A program made the translations under genes and the position numbers. 17,545 bases of DNA. It comes from Propionibacteriaceae bacterium (GTDB taxonomy: Bacteria; Actinomycetota; Actinomycetes; Propionibacteriales; Propionibacteriaceae). Numbering within the stretch: position 1 is the first letter of the stretch; every line of letters starts with the position of its first letter. Positions 7,754 through 17,545 of this stretch are shown in pieces. Where the stretch lies: the NCBI GenBank assembly GCA_030544185.1, contig JAUNRO010000013.1:1-17545 (forward strand). Reading direction: 5' to 3'. Under the pieces are notes generated by a model. It was not told the origin of the DNA. It saw only the letters and a program-made list of their open reading frames with translations, and searched no databases.

Positions 7754-8716
7754 ATGGATAGCTACATCGAAGCAACCGGACTGGTCAAGCGTTATGGCGC
7801 CGTCACCGCCCTGGACGGCGTCGACCTCTCGGTCGAACAGGGCACGATCCTGGGCGTCCTGGGCCCGAACGGGGCCGGCAAGACGACTGCCGTGCGGATC
7901 CTGTCCACCCTGCTACGACCGGACCAGGGCACCCTTCGCGTCGGCGGTTTCGACGCGCTGCGTGAGCCCGTGGCGGTGCGCAGTCTGATCGGGCTGACGG
8001 GACAGTACGCCTCCGTCGACGAGGAGCTCACGGGCCACGAGAACATCGAGCTCATCGGGCAGTTGCTGGACCTCACCGCCCGCGAGAGCAGGAACAGAGC
8101 CGGCGAACTCATCGAGCGTTTCGACCTGGTCGACGCCGCCAAGCGGCCGGTGAAGACCTATTCGGGTGGGATGCGGCGACGGATCGACCTGGCGTGCAGC
8201 CTGGTCGGGCGGCCGCAGGTCCTCTACCTCGATGAGCCGACGACCGGTCTTGATCCCCGCAGCCGGGCACAGGTGTGGGAGATCGTGCGCGGGCTGGCCG
8301 ACGAGCGCACGACCGTGCTGTTGACCACGCAATACCTGGAGGAGGCCGACGAACTCGCCGACCGGATCAGCGTGATCGACAGCGGTCGGGTGGTGGCCGA
8401 GGGGACCCCCCAGGAGCTGAAACGCACGACCGGGTCCCAGACGCTGCACGTGCGGGCAGGCGACCCCGCCGATGTCGAGCGCGTCACGCGCGTGCTGAGC
8501 GATCTCGGCGCCCAGCCGGCCGTGGAAGCGGACGGTGTGAGCATCGCGGCCCCGACCGACGACCCCATCCTGCTGGCGGCGCTGGTCCGCCGACTCGACC
8601 AGGAAGGCATCCAGACCGATGAGCTGGCGCTGCGGCTGCCCAGCCTCGATGACGTGTTCTTCTCCCTGACCGGTCGACCGCTGCCCGACACCACTCTTGA
8701 GGAGATCTCACGATGA
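7754..8716 (+). CDS. DrrA-type ABC transporter ATP-binding protein
   Basis: This 320-residue ATPase belongs to the daunorubicin-resistance DrrA family. It has Walker A GPNGAGKTT (37-45), Q-loop Gln84, signature YSGGM (136-140), Walker B VLYLDEPTTGLD (156-167), and TTQYLEEAD, in which Gln replaces the usual H-loop His, a feature of this family. Residues from about 225 form the family's C-terminal extension, ending in the SLDDVFFSLTGR motif needed for function with DrrB. It starts 38 bases after the FtsX permease and its stop overlaps the start of the next gene (ATGA). DrrAB pairs export or give resistance to hydrophobic natural products. The substrate here is not shown by sequence; the nearby NRPS product is the best guess. 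Confidence 0.95.
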   Translation: MDSYIEATGLVKRYGAVTALDGVDLSVEQGTILGVLGPNGAGKTTAVRILSTLLRPDQGTLRVGGFDALREPVAVRSLIGLTGQYASVDEELTGHENIELIGQLLDLTARESRNRAGELIERFDLVDAAKRPVKTYSGGMRRRIDLACSLVGRPQVLYLDEPTTGLDPRSRAQVWEIVRGLADERTTVLLTTQYLEEADELADRISVIDSGRVVAEGTPQELKRTTGSQTLHVRAGDPADVERVTRVLSDLGAQPAVEADGVSIAAPTDDPILLAALVRRLDQEGIQTDELALRLPSLDDVFFSLTGRPLPDTTLEEISR

Positions 8717-9543
8717 CCGCTCAGACTCTGACCCCAGTTGAGCAGCACGCCGGCACCGTGCCGGTCACGCGCCGCATCGGATTCGTCGATGCGGTCCGGC
8801 ACAGCCTCACGCTTGCCAAACGGAACGTGAAGTTCATCGTCCGCACACCGACGACGCTGATCGACACCGTCATTCAACCGATCCTGTTCCTGGTCGTCTT
8901 CGTCTTCCTGTTCGGCGGGGCCATCGCCGGCGGCTGGCGCGAATATCTCCAGCTCCTGGTGCCCGGCCTGATGGTCCAGATCATGCTGTACGCCAGCATG
9001 GGGACCGGCATGGCGCTGAACACCGACATCACCAAGGGCGTGTTCGACCGGTTCCGCAGCCTGCCGATCGCCCGCTCGGCCCCCCTCGTCGGTGCGGTCC
9101 TCGGCGATGTCGTCCGCTATGTCGTGGCCCTCGCAGTCCTGCTCGGCCTCGGCGTGGCGCTCGGATTCCGGGTCACCACCGACCTGCCGTCCGCCCTCGC
9201 CGCCGTTGTGCTCGTGATCGTGTTCGGCCTCACGCTGTGCTGGCTGTCCGTGCTGGTCGGCATGATGGTGTCCAGCCCCCAGGCGGTGCCCGGGCTCGCG
9301 ACCGCGGTCATCCTCCCGCTGACCTTCGGCAGCAACATCTTCGCCGACCCGCAGACGATGCCGCGCTGGCTCGAACTGTGGACCCAGGTCAACCCGGTGA
9401 CCTATTTCGTCGACACGGTGCGCGGGTTGATGATCGGCGGCCCCGTCCTCGAGCCGTTGGTGATCAGCCTGATCGCCGTTCTGGCCCTGCATGCGGTCCT
9501 GATGCCACTGGCGATCAGGGCCTACCTGCGCCGGGTTCGCTGA
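8713..9543 (+). CDS. DrrB-type ABC-2 transporter permease
   Basis: This 276-residue integral membrane protein of the ABC-2 family pairs with the preceding DrrA-like ATPase. A cytoplasmic N-terminus of about 45 residues leads into roughly six membrane helices, the first at about 53-73. The DrrB hallmarks RTPTTLIDTVIQPILFLV, GVFDRFRSLPIAR and NPVTYFVDTVRGLM are all present. ATG 8713 overlaps the drrA-like stop by four bases, and GGAG at 8701-8704 gives a good ribosome site. It is the last gene of the operon that begins at 4381. The following gene is on the other strand, with only 15 bases between the stop codons. Confidence 0.94.
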   Translation: MTAQTLTPVEQHAGTVPVTRRIGFVDAVRHSLTLAKRNVKFIVRTPTTLIDTVIQPILFLVVFVFLFGGAIAGGWREYLQLLVPGLMVQIMLYASMGTGMALNTDITKGVFDRFRSLPIARSAPLVGAVLGDVVRYVVALAVLLGLGVALGFRVTTDLPSALAAVVLVIVFGLTLCWLSVLVGMMVSSPQAVPGLATAVILPLTFGSNIFADPQTMPRWLELWTQVNPVTYFVDTVRGLMIGGPVLEPLVISLIAVLALHAVLMPLAIRAYLRRVR

Positions 9544-9558
9544 CGCCGGTACGGGCGC

Positions 9559-10212
9559 TCACCCGTCCTGGGCGTCGAGATATTGCAGGACCGCGGCGAC
9601 CCGGCGGTCGGAGCGGTCGTCCGGGCTCAGCCCGAGCTTGCCGAAGATATTGCGGATGTGCTTGTGCACGGCGCCTTCGGTGACCGTCAGCCGCTCCGCT
9701 ATCGCCGTGTTGCCCAGGCCCTCGGCCATCAGCGCCAGCACATTCTCCTCGCGGGGGCTGAGCAGGGCCAGGGCGTCGTGGGCGCGTCGGCGGGCGAACA
9801 GCTGGGCCACCACGTCGGGATCGATCGCGGTCTCGCCGCGGGCGACCCGGTGCAGGGTGTCCAGGAACTGGTCGACCCGGCCGATCCGTTCCTTGAGAAG
9901 ATAACCAATGCCCCCCGTGCCCGCGCTCATCAGTTTGGTCGCGAACGACTGCTCGACATAGGCGGACAGCACGAGCAGGGGAAGTTCGGGCCGACGGGCC
10001 CGGGCGCGGACGGCAGCGCGGATCCCCTCGTCGGTGAACGTCGGCGGCATCCGCACATCGATTATCGCCAGATCTGGCTCATAGCGATCTAGGGCTTGCA
10101 GGAACTGCTCGGCGTCAGCGACGCTGGCGGGGATCTCGAATCCCTCGTCGCGCAGCAGCGCAGCCAGACCTTCCCGGAGGAGGACGTCGTCCTCGGCGAT
10201 CACTACTTGCAT
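9559..10212 (-). CDS. LuxR/NarL-family response regulator
   Basis: This 217-residue response regulator has an N-terminal receiver and a C-terminal LuxR helix-turn-helix. Receiver residues are the acidic pair Asp8/Asp9 (AEDD), phospho-acceptor Asp52 (IIDVRMPP), Ser83 and Lys107 (YLLKER). The HTH covers about 149-210 (LLSPREENVLALMAEGLGN, TEGAVHKHIRNIFGKL). The start codon is the reverse complement of CAT at 10210-10212; longer upstream frames lie inside the kinase gene. It overlaps the end of the kinase by 10 bases, so the two are co-transcribed and probably translationally coupled. Kinases of this type phosphorylate NarL-family partners. Its target could be the divergent region at 11478-11666 or the transporter operon; sequence alone does not decide. 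Confidence 0.95.
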   Translation of the reverse strand: MQVVIAEDDVLLREGLAALLRDEGFEIPASVADAEQFLQALDRYEPDLAIIDVRMPPTFTDEGIRAAVRARARRPELPLLVLSAYVEQSFATKLMSAGTGGIGYLLKERIGRVDQFLDTLHRVARGETAIDPDVVAQLFARRRAHDALALLSPREENVLALMAEGLGNTAIAERLTVTEGAVHKHIRNIFGKLGLSPDDRSDRRVAAVLQYLDAQDG

Positions 10213-11477
10213 GGCAGCTCCGCTCGAATTGTGGTGGGCCCGCCCGGAGGGCTGTCCACGTGAAACGTGCCTCCGTGGAGCTCGACCCGCTGCCGGATTC
10301 CGGTCAGGCCGCTCCCGGCGCCCTCGACGGCGCCACCCCGCCCGTCGTCCCTGACCTGGATATGCAGGGTCTCTGCCTGGGTCTCGATCAGCACCTCGGC
10401 CCGCGCGGCGCCGCTGTGCTTGGTGATGTTCGTAATCGCCTCGGCGACGATGGAGTAGGCGGTGGCCTCGATCGAGGACCGCAGCTCGCCGAGGCGCCCG
10501 ACACGGACAGCACAAGGCACCGAACAACCGAGGGTCAGTGTGTCGATCGCGCCCTCGAGGTCGTGGCTCTCCAACGCCGGGGGCAGGATCCCCCGCACCA
10601 GACTGCGGAGCTCCGCCAACGCGTCCTGCGCCGCGGTGAATGCCTGCTCCAGCGCCTGCTCGGCCTTCGGCGCATTCGTCTTGAGGGCCCGCTGGGCCGA
10701 ACCCACCTGCATGACGACCGCGACGAGTCGGCTCTGGGCGCCGTCGTGCAGTGACCGCTCGATCCGACGAAGCTCGGCTGTGTGCCACTCGAGCGCCGCC
10801 GTCCGGGTCGAGGTCAGATGCGTGATGCGCTCCTCGAGGGAACCCTCATCCCGTGGGCTCAGCAGCACCCGTCCGGGCCAGGACTGGATTCCGGCGAGAA
10901 CCGGCGAGAGCCCGAACGTGAGCGCCCACCAGCCGACTCCGAGCAGACCGACCGCTGCCGCGCCATACCAGTCCCGCACGGGCACCCCGATCGAGGCGCC
11001 AGCCAGATCGCCGGGAATCGCCCACCACCACAGCGGGAACGTCGAGTCCCGGATCGCGAGCACCGGCAGCATCACGCCGACCAACCCCGCCGCCAACCCG
11101 ATGCTGGCGTGTGCCGCCAGCCACGTCAGATCCCGGCGCATCCGCCGTGACTTGAGCATGGCGGTCAACGCACCGGTGGTTGTCCTGAGCCTCAGGGTTT
11201 CGGCGGGCAGGGCAACCGGCAGGCCCCACCAGGTGAGTCGGTGCCGCTCCCGGTCGGCGACAATGCTCACCTGCCGCAGCACCATGGGCAGCACCAGCAG
11301 CCCGATGCCGAGGAGGCTGAGCAGTGCAGTGGCGATCAGGACAATCAGGAGGAACAACGCCATCAGCGCCGTGATCAGCCCGCCGGCGAGCCGTTCCAGG
11401 CTGAGAAAGACCTTGTTGGTGAGCAAAGCCGACACCTCGGTGATGAGGCGCTTGTAGTGGCGGGTGGGCGTGCGCAT
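10203..11477 (-). CDS. Membrane sensor histidine kinase (HisKA_3 type)
   Basis: This 424-residue kinase partners the response regulator. The N-terminal half carries membrane helices at about 33-69 (probably a pair), 121-142 and 171-193, with almost no extracellular domain. That suggests it senses the membrane or another membrane protein, and it resembles the actinobacterial 'sensor' domain placed before HisKA_3. The phospho-acceptor is His244 in RRIERSLHDGAQ. The ATPase has an N-box around Asn340 (EAITNITKHS), a G1 box DDGRGG (387-392) and a G2 box GSGLTGIRQR (398-407). The start at 11477 is supported by AGGGGA four bases upstream. Its promoter region is shared with the divergent small membrane protein gene. 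Intramembrane-sensing kinases of this kind often sit beside ABC exporters and respond to cell-envelope-active peptides; that role here is inference. Confidence 0.95.
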   Translation of the reverse strand: MRTPTRHYKRLITEVSALLTNKVFLSLERLAGGLITALMALFLLIVLIATALLSLLGIGLLVLPMVLRQVSIVADRERHRLTWWGLPVALPAETLRLRTTTGALTAMLKSRRMRRDLTWLAAHASIGLAAGLVGVMLPVLAIRDSTFPLWWWAIPGDLAGASIGVPVRDWYGAAAVGLLGVGWWALTFGLSPVLAGIQSWPGRVLLSPRDEGSLEERITHLTSTRTAALEWHTAELRRIERSLHDGAQSRLVAVVMQVGSAQRALKTNAPKAEQALEQAFTAAQDALAELRSLVRGILPPALESHDLEGAIDTLTLGCSVPCAVRVGRLGELRSSIEATAYSIVAEAITNITKHSGAARAEVLIETQAETLHIQVRDDGRGGAVEGAGSGLTGIRQRVELHGGTFHVDSPPGGPTTIRAELPCK

Positions 11478-11507
11478 TGCGTCCCCTTTTGCTCCGGACT
11501 CGGCTTC

Positions 11508-11536
11508 ACCCTAACCCGCGGTCGGGTCGCCCCGAA
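11508..11536 (-). promoter_or_regulatory. Candidate promoter for the kinase/regulator pair
   Basis: On the minus strand TTCGGG (11531-11536) and TAGGGT (11508-11513) are separated by 17 bases and resemble -35 and -10 elements. The -10 fits TAGRRT well; the -35 is weak. Transcription would begin near 11501, giving a leader of about 24 bases before ATG 11477. Confidence 0.4.
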
Positions 11537-11563
11537 GTGCAGGACGCTGTACCCCGAATCGGG
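11530..11563. promoter_or_regulatory. Candidate operator: CCCCGAA direct repeats and a palindrome in the divergent region
   Basis: CCCCGAA occurs at 11530-11536 and 11552-11558, 22 bases apart (two helical turns). The first copy covers the candidate -35 of the kinase promoter. The second lies within the palindrome CCCGA-A-TCGGG (11553-11563). Tandem sites in helical phase that touch a -35 suit activation by a dimeric response regulator, possibly the one encoded here. Confidence 0.35.
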
Positions 11564-11624
11564 CAGTCTGCCGGATCGTCGGCCCGGCCGGGTCTGCCTA
11601 GGCTCGTGGTCAGTTGCTAGGGGA

Positions 11625-11643
11625 GACCGCCACCAGGGCGGTC
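11625..11643 (+). promoter_or_regulatory. Leader hairpin before the small membrane protein gene
   Basis: GACCGCC (11625-11631) pairs perfectly with GGCGGTC (11637-11643) across a 5-base loop. It lies 12 bases before the AGGAGG ribosome site. It could stabilise the leader or, with an alternative fold, gate expression. A weak -10-like TAGGCT lies upstream at 11599-11604, so the hairpin would be transcribed if that promoter is real. Confidence 0.35.
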
Positions 11644-11655
11644 GCCCGGGTATTC

Positions 11656-11661
11656 AGGAGG
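11656..11661 (+). promoter_or_regulatory. Ribosome binding site AGGAGG
   Basis: A perfect AGGAGG lies 5 bases before ATG 11667 and fixes the start of the small membrane protein. Confidence 0.8.
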
Positions 11662-11666
11662 CCCAG

Positions 11667-11915
11667 ATGAGTGACCCCTACCGTTTCGCCCAGGCGCAGA
11701 GCAGCGGCGCAGACGAATCCACCGAGACCCCTATCGGAACGGCCAAGGGTTCCGGTGCGCGCGTCCTGCTCTGGCTGCTGCTGGTCATTGGCGTGATCGG
11801 CAATGCGGTGACCTCGCTCGGCGGAGCCCACCCATTGGTCAGTCTTCTCTTCGGGATCCTGACCGTGGTTACGGTTGTCCTGCTGGTCGTCAGTTATCGG
11901 AAGCGCCGCGCCTAG
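11667..11915 (+). CDS. Small two-helix membrane protein, unknown function
   Basis: This 82-residue protein is not from a family I recognise. Residues 1-31 are polar and acidic/Ser/Thr-rich (opening MSDPYRFAQAQ), a likely cytoplasmic tail. Two membrane helices follow, at about 32-50 (VLLWLLLVIGVIGNAVTSL) and 56-76, joined by a very short GGAHP turn, and the protein ends in a basic SYRKRRA tail. The start is fixed by a perfect ribosome site. The stop is only 31 bases from the PBP-fold gene, so the two probably share a transcript. Similar short predicted membrane proteins are common beside actinobacterial exporters and two-component systems. An accessory to the kinase, to the exporters or to immunity is possible, but nothing in the sequence establishes any of these. 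Confidence 0.8.
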   Translation: MSDPYRFAQAQSSGADESTETPIGTAKGSGARVLLWLLLVIGVIGNAVTSLGGAHPLVSLLFGILTVVTVVLLVVSYRKRRA

Positions 11916-11920
11916 CGCGG
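11906..11920 (+). promoter_or_regulatory. GC hairpin across the stop codon of the small membrane protein gene
   Basis: CCGCGC and GCGCGG form a perfect 6-base stem with loop CTA, and the TAG stop sits at the loop/stem junction. It is 26 bases from the next start. It may act as a partial terminator or transcript-end stabiliser that lowers expression of the downstream gene relative to the small protein. Confidence 0.4.
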
Positions 11921-11946
11921 ACTCGCTGAAGTAGTCAGAGGAAGCT

Positions 11947-13332
11947 GTGATCCAGAACATCGTCCCCCTGTTCGAGAAGCTCCGGCGGCATTACCTCATT
12001 CCCGGTGCACAGCTCGCGGTCTATCACCAAGGTGAGTTGCACGAGCTGGTGTCGGGTGTGGAACGAATCGGTGCCCACCGCACCGTCACCAGGTCATCCC
12101 GATTCGCGCTCGGGTCGGTGTCCAAGATCTTCACGGCCGCGCTCATCATGCAGCTGGTCGAGGACGGCGACGTGGACCTCGACCGTCCGATCACAGACCT
12201 GGTGCCCCATGCGGTCCGGGGCAGCGGCGATCCGGCCGGCGCCATCACTCCCCGGCACCTCCTCAGCCACACGGCCGGATTGGTCTCGGACCACGACGAG
12301 GGGAGCGTGACCGCCGCGTCCCTGCGGCGGCAGGCCCAGTCCGTCTTGGCCAAGGGCATCGTCAGCGAGCCGGGCGCGGCGTTCTCCTATTCGAACGGGG
12401 CGTACTCGCTGGCCGCCTATCTGGTGGAGGCCGTGACCGGCCAGGACTGGTGGGAGGCGTTGGAGTCCTTCCTGGTGGTCCCCACCGGGCTGCAGCTCGG
12501 CTTCCTCCACGACGCCCGGGATCCCAGGGCGGCCACCGACGTGGTCAGCGGCCACACCGTCGACCTGACCTCGGGCACGGTGACGCCCGTCGATTTCTAC
12601 ATCGAGCCGGCCCTCACGCCGGCCGGGGGTCTCGCGGGAACCGCCACCGATCTGGTCAACTTCGGCAGAGCCTTCATGGGTTCGGGCGACTCCGCCCTGG
12701 ACTTCGGCATCGCCCACCCGGACGTGCTCCGGGAGATGGGCTGTGGGGTCCCTGCGGCCGACGCCTTCGGGCTCGCCGACGGTTGGGGCGCCGGCTGGGC
12801 GCTGCACCACGCGGGGGACCGGTTGTGGCTCGGGCACGACGGCACGCTCGACGGTGGCACCTGCAACGTGCGGGTCGATCCGAACGGCGGCACCGCGATC
12901 GCCCTCACCACGAACGCGACGACCGGTCTGCAGCTGTGGGAAGACCTGCTGCACGGATTCCGCGATTCAGGGCTCGAGGTCGGTCACTACCGCCAGCCGG
13001 TGCGGGCCATCCGAACCCACGCCCCGCGCCGGGAGATCACCGGGCGTTACGTCAACGGCGATCTCATCCTCGATGTCACCCGGACCTCGGACGGCCGGTT
13101 CAGCCTCAACCTCTCCAACGGCACGGTCGGCCAGCTCACGCCGGCGGCGGACCTGCAGTTCTCGGCCAGCCTGAGTTCATCCGGCGGGATGGCCTTCAGC
13201 GGCAGGTTCCTCTGCGATCCCGCCGACCCCCTGACCGTCAGCGCCCTCCAGTACAACGGGCGCACGCTCCTGCGGACCCCGTCCCCGGCCGGCGCGGCGA
13301 CCACCAGGTCGCTGCCGTACGCCGTCGTCTGA
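11947..13332 (+). CDS. Stand-alone PBP-type thioesterase candidate (SurE-like; beta-lactamase/PBP fold)
   Basis: This 461-residue serine hydrolase has the class C beta-lactamase/PBP fold. Residues 1-340 carry Ser57-x-x-Lys60 (GSVSK), Tyr148-Ser-Asn150 (FSYSN) and a His297-Asp-Gly299 motif (LGHDGT) in place of the KTG of beta-lactamases. Residues from about 350 form a separate beta-rich region resembling the lipocalin-like domain of SurE-type proteins. There is no signal peptide, so it should act in the cytoplasm, unlike a resistance beta-lactamase or a DD-peptidase. SurE-type enzymes take a peptide from an NRPS carrier in trans and cyclise it, usually at a D-configured C-terminal residue. Ser-to-Tyr spacing (91) equals what I recall for SurE. 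The gene lies directly upstream of the NRPS, like surE before the surugamide NRPS genes. The start is GTG 11947, four bases after GAGGA. Alternatives are an EstB-type esterase or a D-aminopeptidase. Confidence 0.8.
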   Translation: MIQNIVPLFEKLRRHYLIPGAQLAVYHQGELHELVSGVERIGAHRTVTRSSRFALGSVSKIFTAALIMQLVEDGDVDLDRPITDLVPHAVRGSGDPAGAITPRHLLSHTAGLVSDHDEGSVTAASLRRQAQSVLAKGIVSEPGAAFSYSNGAYSLAAYLVEAVTGQDWWEALESFLVVPTGLQLGFLHDARDPRAATDVVSGHTVDLTSGTVTPVDFYIEPALTPAGGLAGTATDLVNFGRAFMGSGDSALDFGIAHPDVLREMGCGVPAADAFGLADGWGAGWALHHAGDRLWLGHDGTLDGGTCNVRVDPNGGTAIALTTNATTGLQLWEDLLHGFRDSGLEVGHYRQPVRAIRTHAPRREITGRYVNGDLILDVTRTSDGRFSLNLSNGTVGQLTPAADLQFSASLSSSGGMAFSGRFLCDPADPLTVSALQYNGRTLLRTPSPAGAATTRSLPYAVV

Positions 13333-13380
13333 TTTCGCAGACCACCGGTTTCGATCCTGCTTCAATCCCCCGTTCAAGCC

Positions 13381-13396
13381 CTCCTCCCCCCAGGAG
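13381..13396 (+). promoter_or_regulatory. NRPS ribosome site inside a potential hairpin
   Basis: The ribosome site AGGAG (13392-13396) lies 9 bases before ATG 13406. Directly upstream, CTCCT (13381-13385) is its perfect complement across a loop of six C residues. The RNA could hide its own ribosome site, which would hold down translation of the very large NRPS. The rest of the 73-base gap after the PBP-fold gene shows no clear promoter. Confidence 0.45.
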
Positions 13397-13405
13397 TTGA
13401 TCGTC

Positions 13406-17545
<4,140 letters not shown>

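Noticed and set aside
9544..9558. Bidirectional terminator between the tail-to-tail genes
   Set aside because: Only CGCC and GGCG can pair (4 bases, 6-base loop), with no T-tract on either side; too weak to call.
9559..10788. 409-residue form of the response regulator
   Set aside because: The extra N-terminal part is antisense-like sequence in another frame of the kinase gene; the receiver domain starts precisely at the Met encoded at 10212.
11947..13332. Secreted beta-lactamase conferring antibiotic resistance
   Set aside because: There is no signal peptide, the KTG-type motif is HDG, and a C-terminal beta-rich domain and adjacency to an NRPS fit a PBP-type thioesterase better.

Overview
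The window comes from a high-GC actinobacterium. Codons end mostly in G or C, there are several GTG starts, and the set of a SARP/NB-ARC regulator, a DrrAB-type exporter, a LuxR-type two-component pair and a non-ribosomal peptide synthetase (NRPS) is typical of actinobacterial natural-product loci. I cannot name the genus; nothing points to Streptomyces specifically.

Layout. At 1-1056 is the 3' part of an S49 (SppA-like) peptidase gene, which looks like housekeeping flanking sequence. At 1127-4225 is a large SARP-type activator (DNA-binding + BTAD + NB-ARC + TPR). At 4381-9543 are four tightly packed genes for two ABC transporters: a MacB-like ATPase/FtsX permease pair and a DrrA/DrrB-like pair. 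At 9559-11477, on the minus strand and tail to tail with the transporters, is a LuxR-type response regulator with its histidine kinase. A 189-base divergent regulatory region separates the kinase from a rightward set: a small two-helix membrane protein (11667-11915), a serine beta-lactamase/PBP-fold protein with a C-terminal beta-rich domain (11947-13332), and an NRPS gene (13406 to beyond the window end) that begins A-T-C-A.

How it fits together. I read this as the left part of a biosynthetic cluster for an uncharacterised non-ribosomal peptide. The NRPS starts directly with an adenylation domain, so its first module can load the first residue. The PBP-fold protein immediately upstream matches the stand-alone PBP-type thioesterases (SurE family) that release and cyclise peptides in trans, including the Ser-x-x-Lys, Tyr-x-Asn and His motifs at similar spacing. 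The two ABC systems would export the product or give self-protection. The strongest regulatory signal is three copies of GTCCGG at exactly 11-base spacing just upstream of a -10-like hexamer in front of the transporter operon, the layout of a SARP operator; the SARP gene lies directly upstream. The two-component pair may control the divergent region.

Limits: the S49 gene lacks its 5' end and the NRPS lacks its 3' end, so the number of modules, any terminal epimerase or thioesterase, MbtH partners and tailoring genes cannot be seen. No RNA genes, mobile elements or CRISPR arrays were found.
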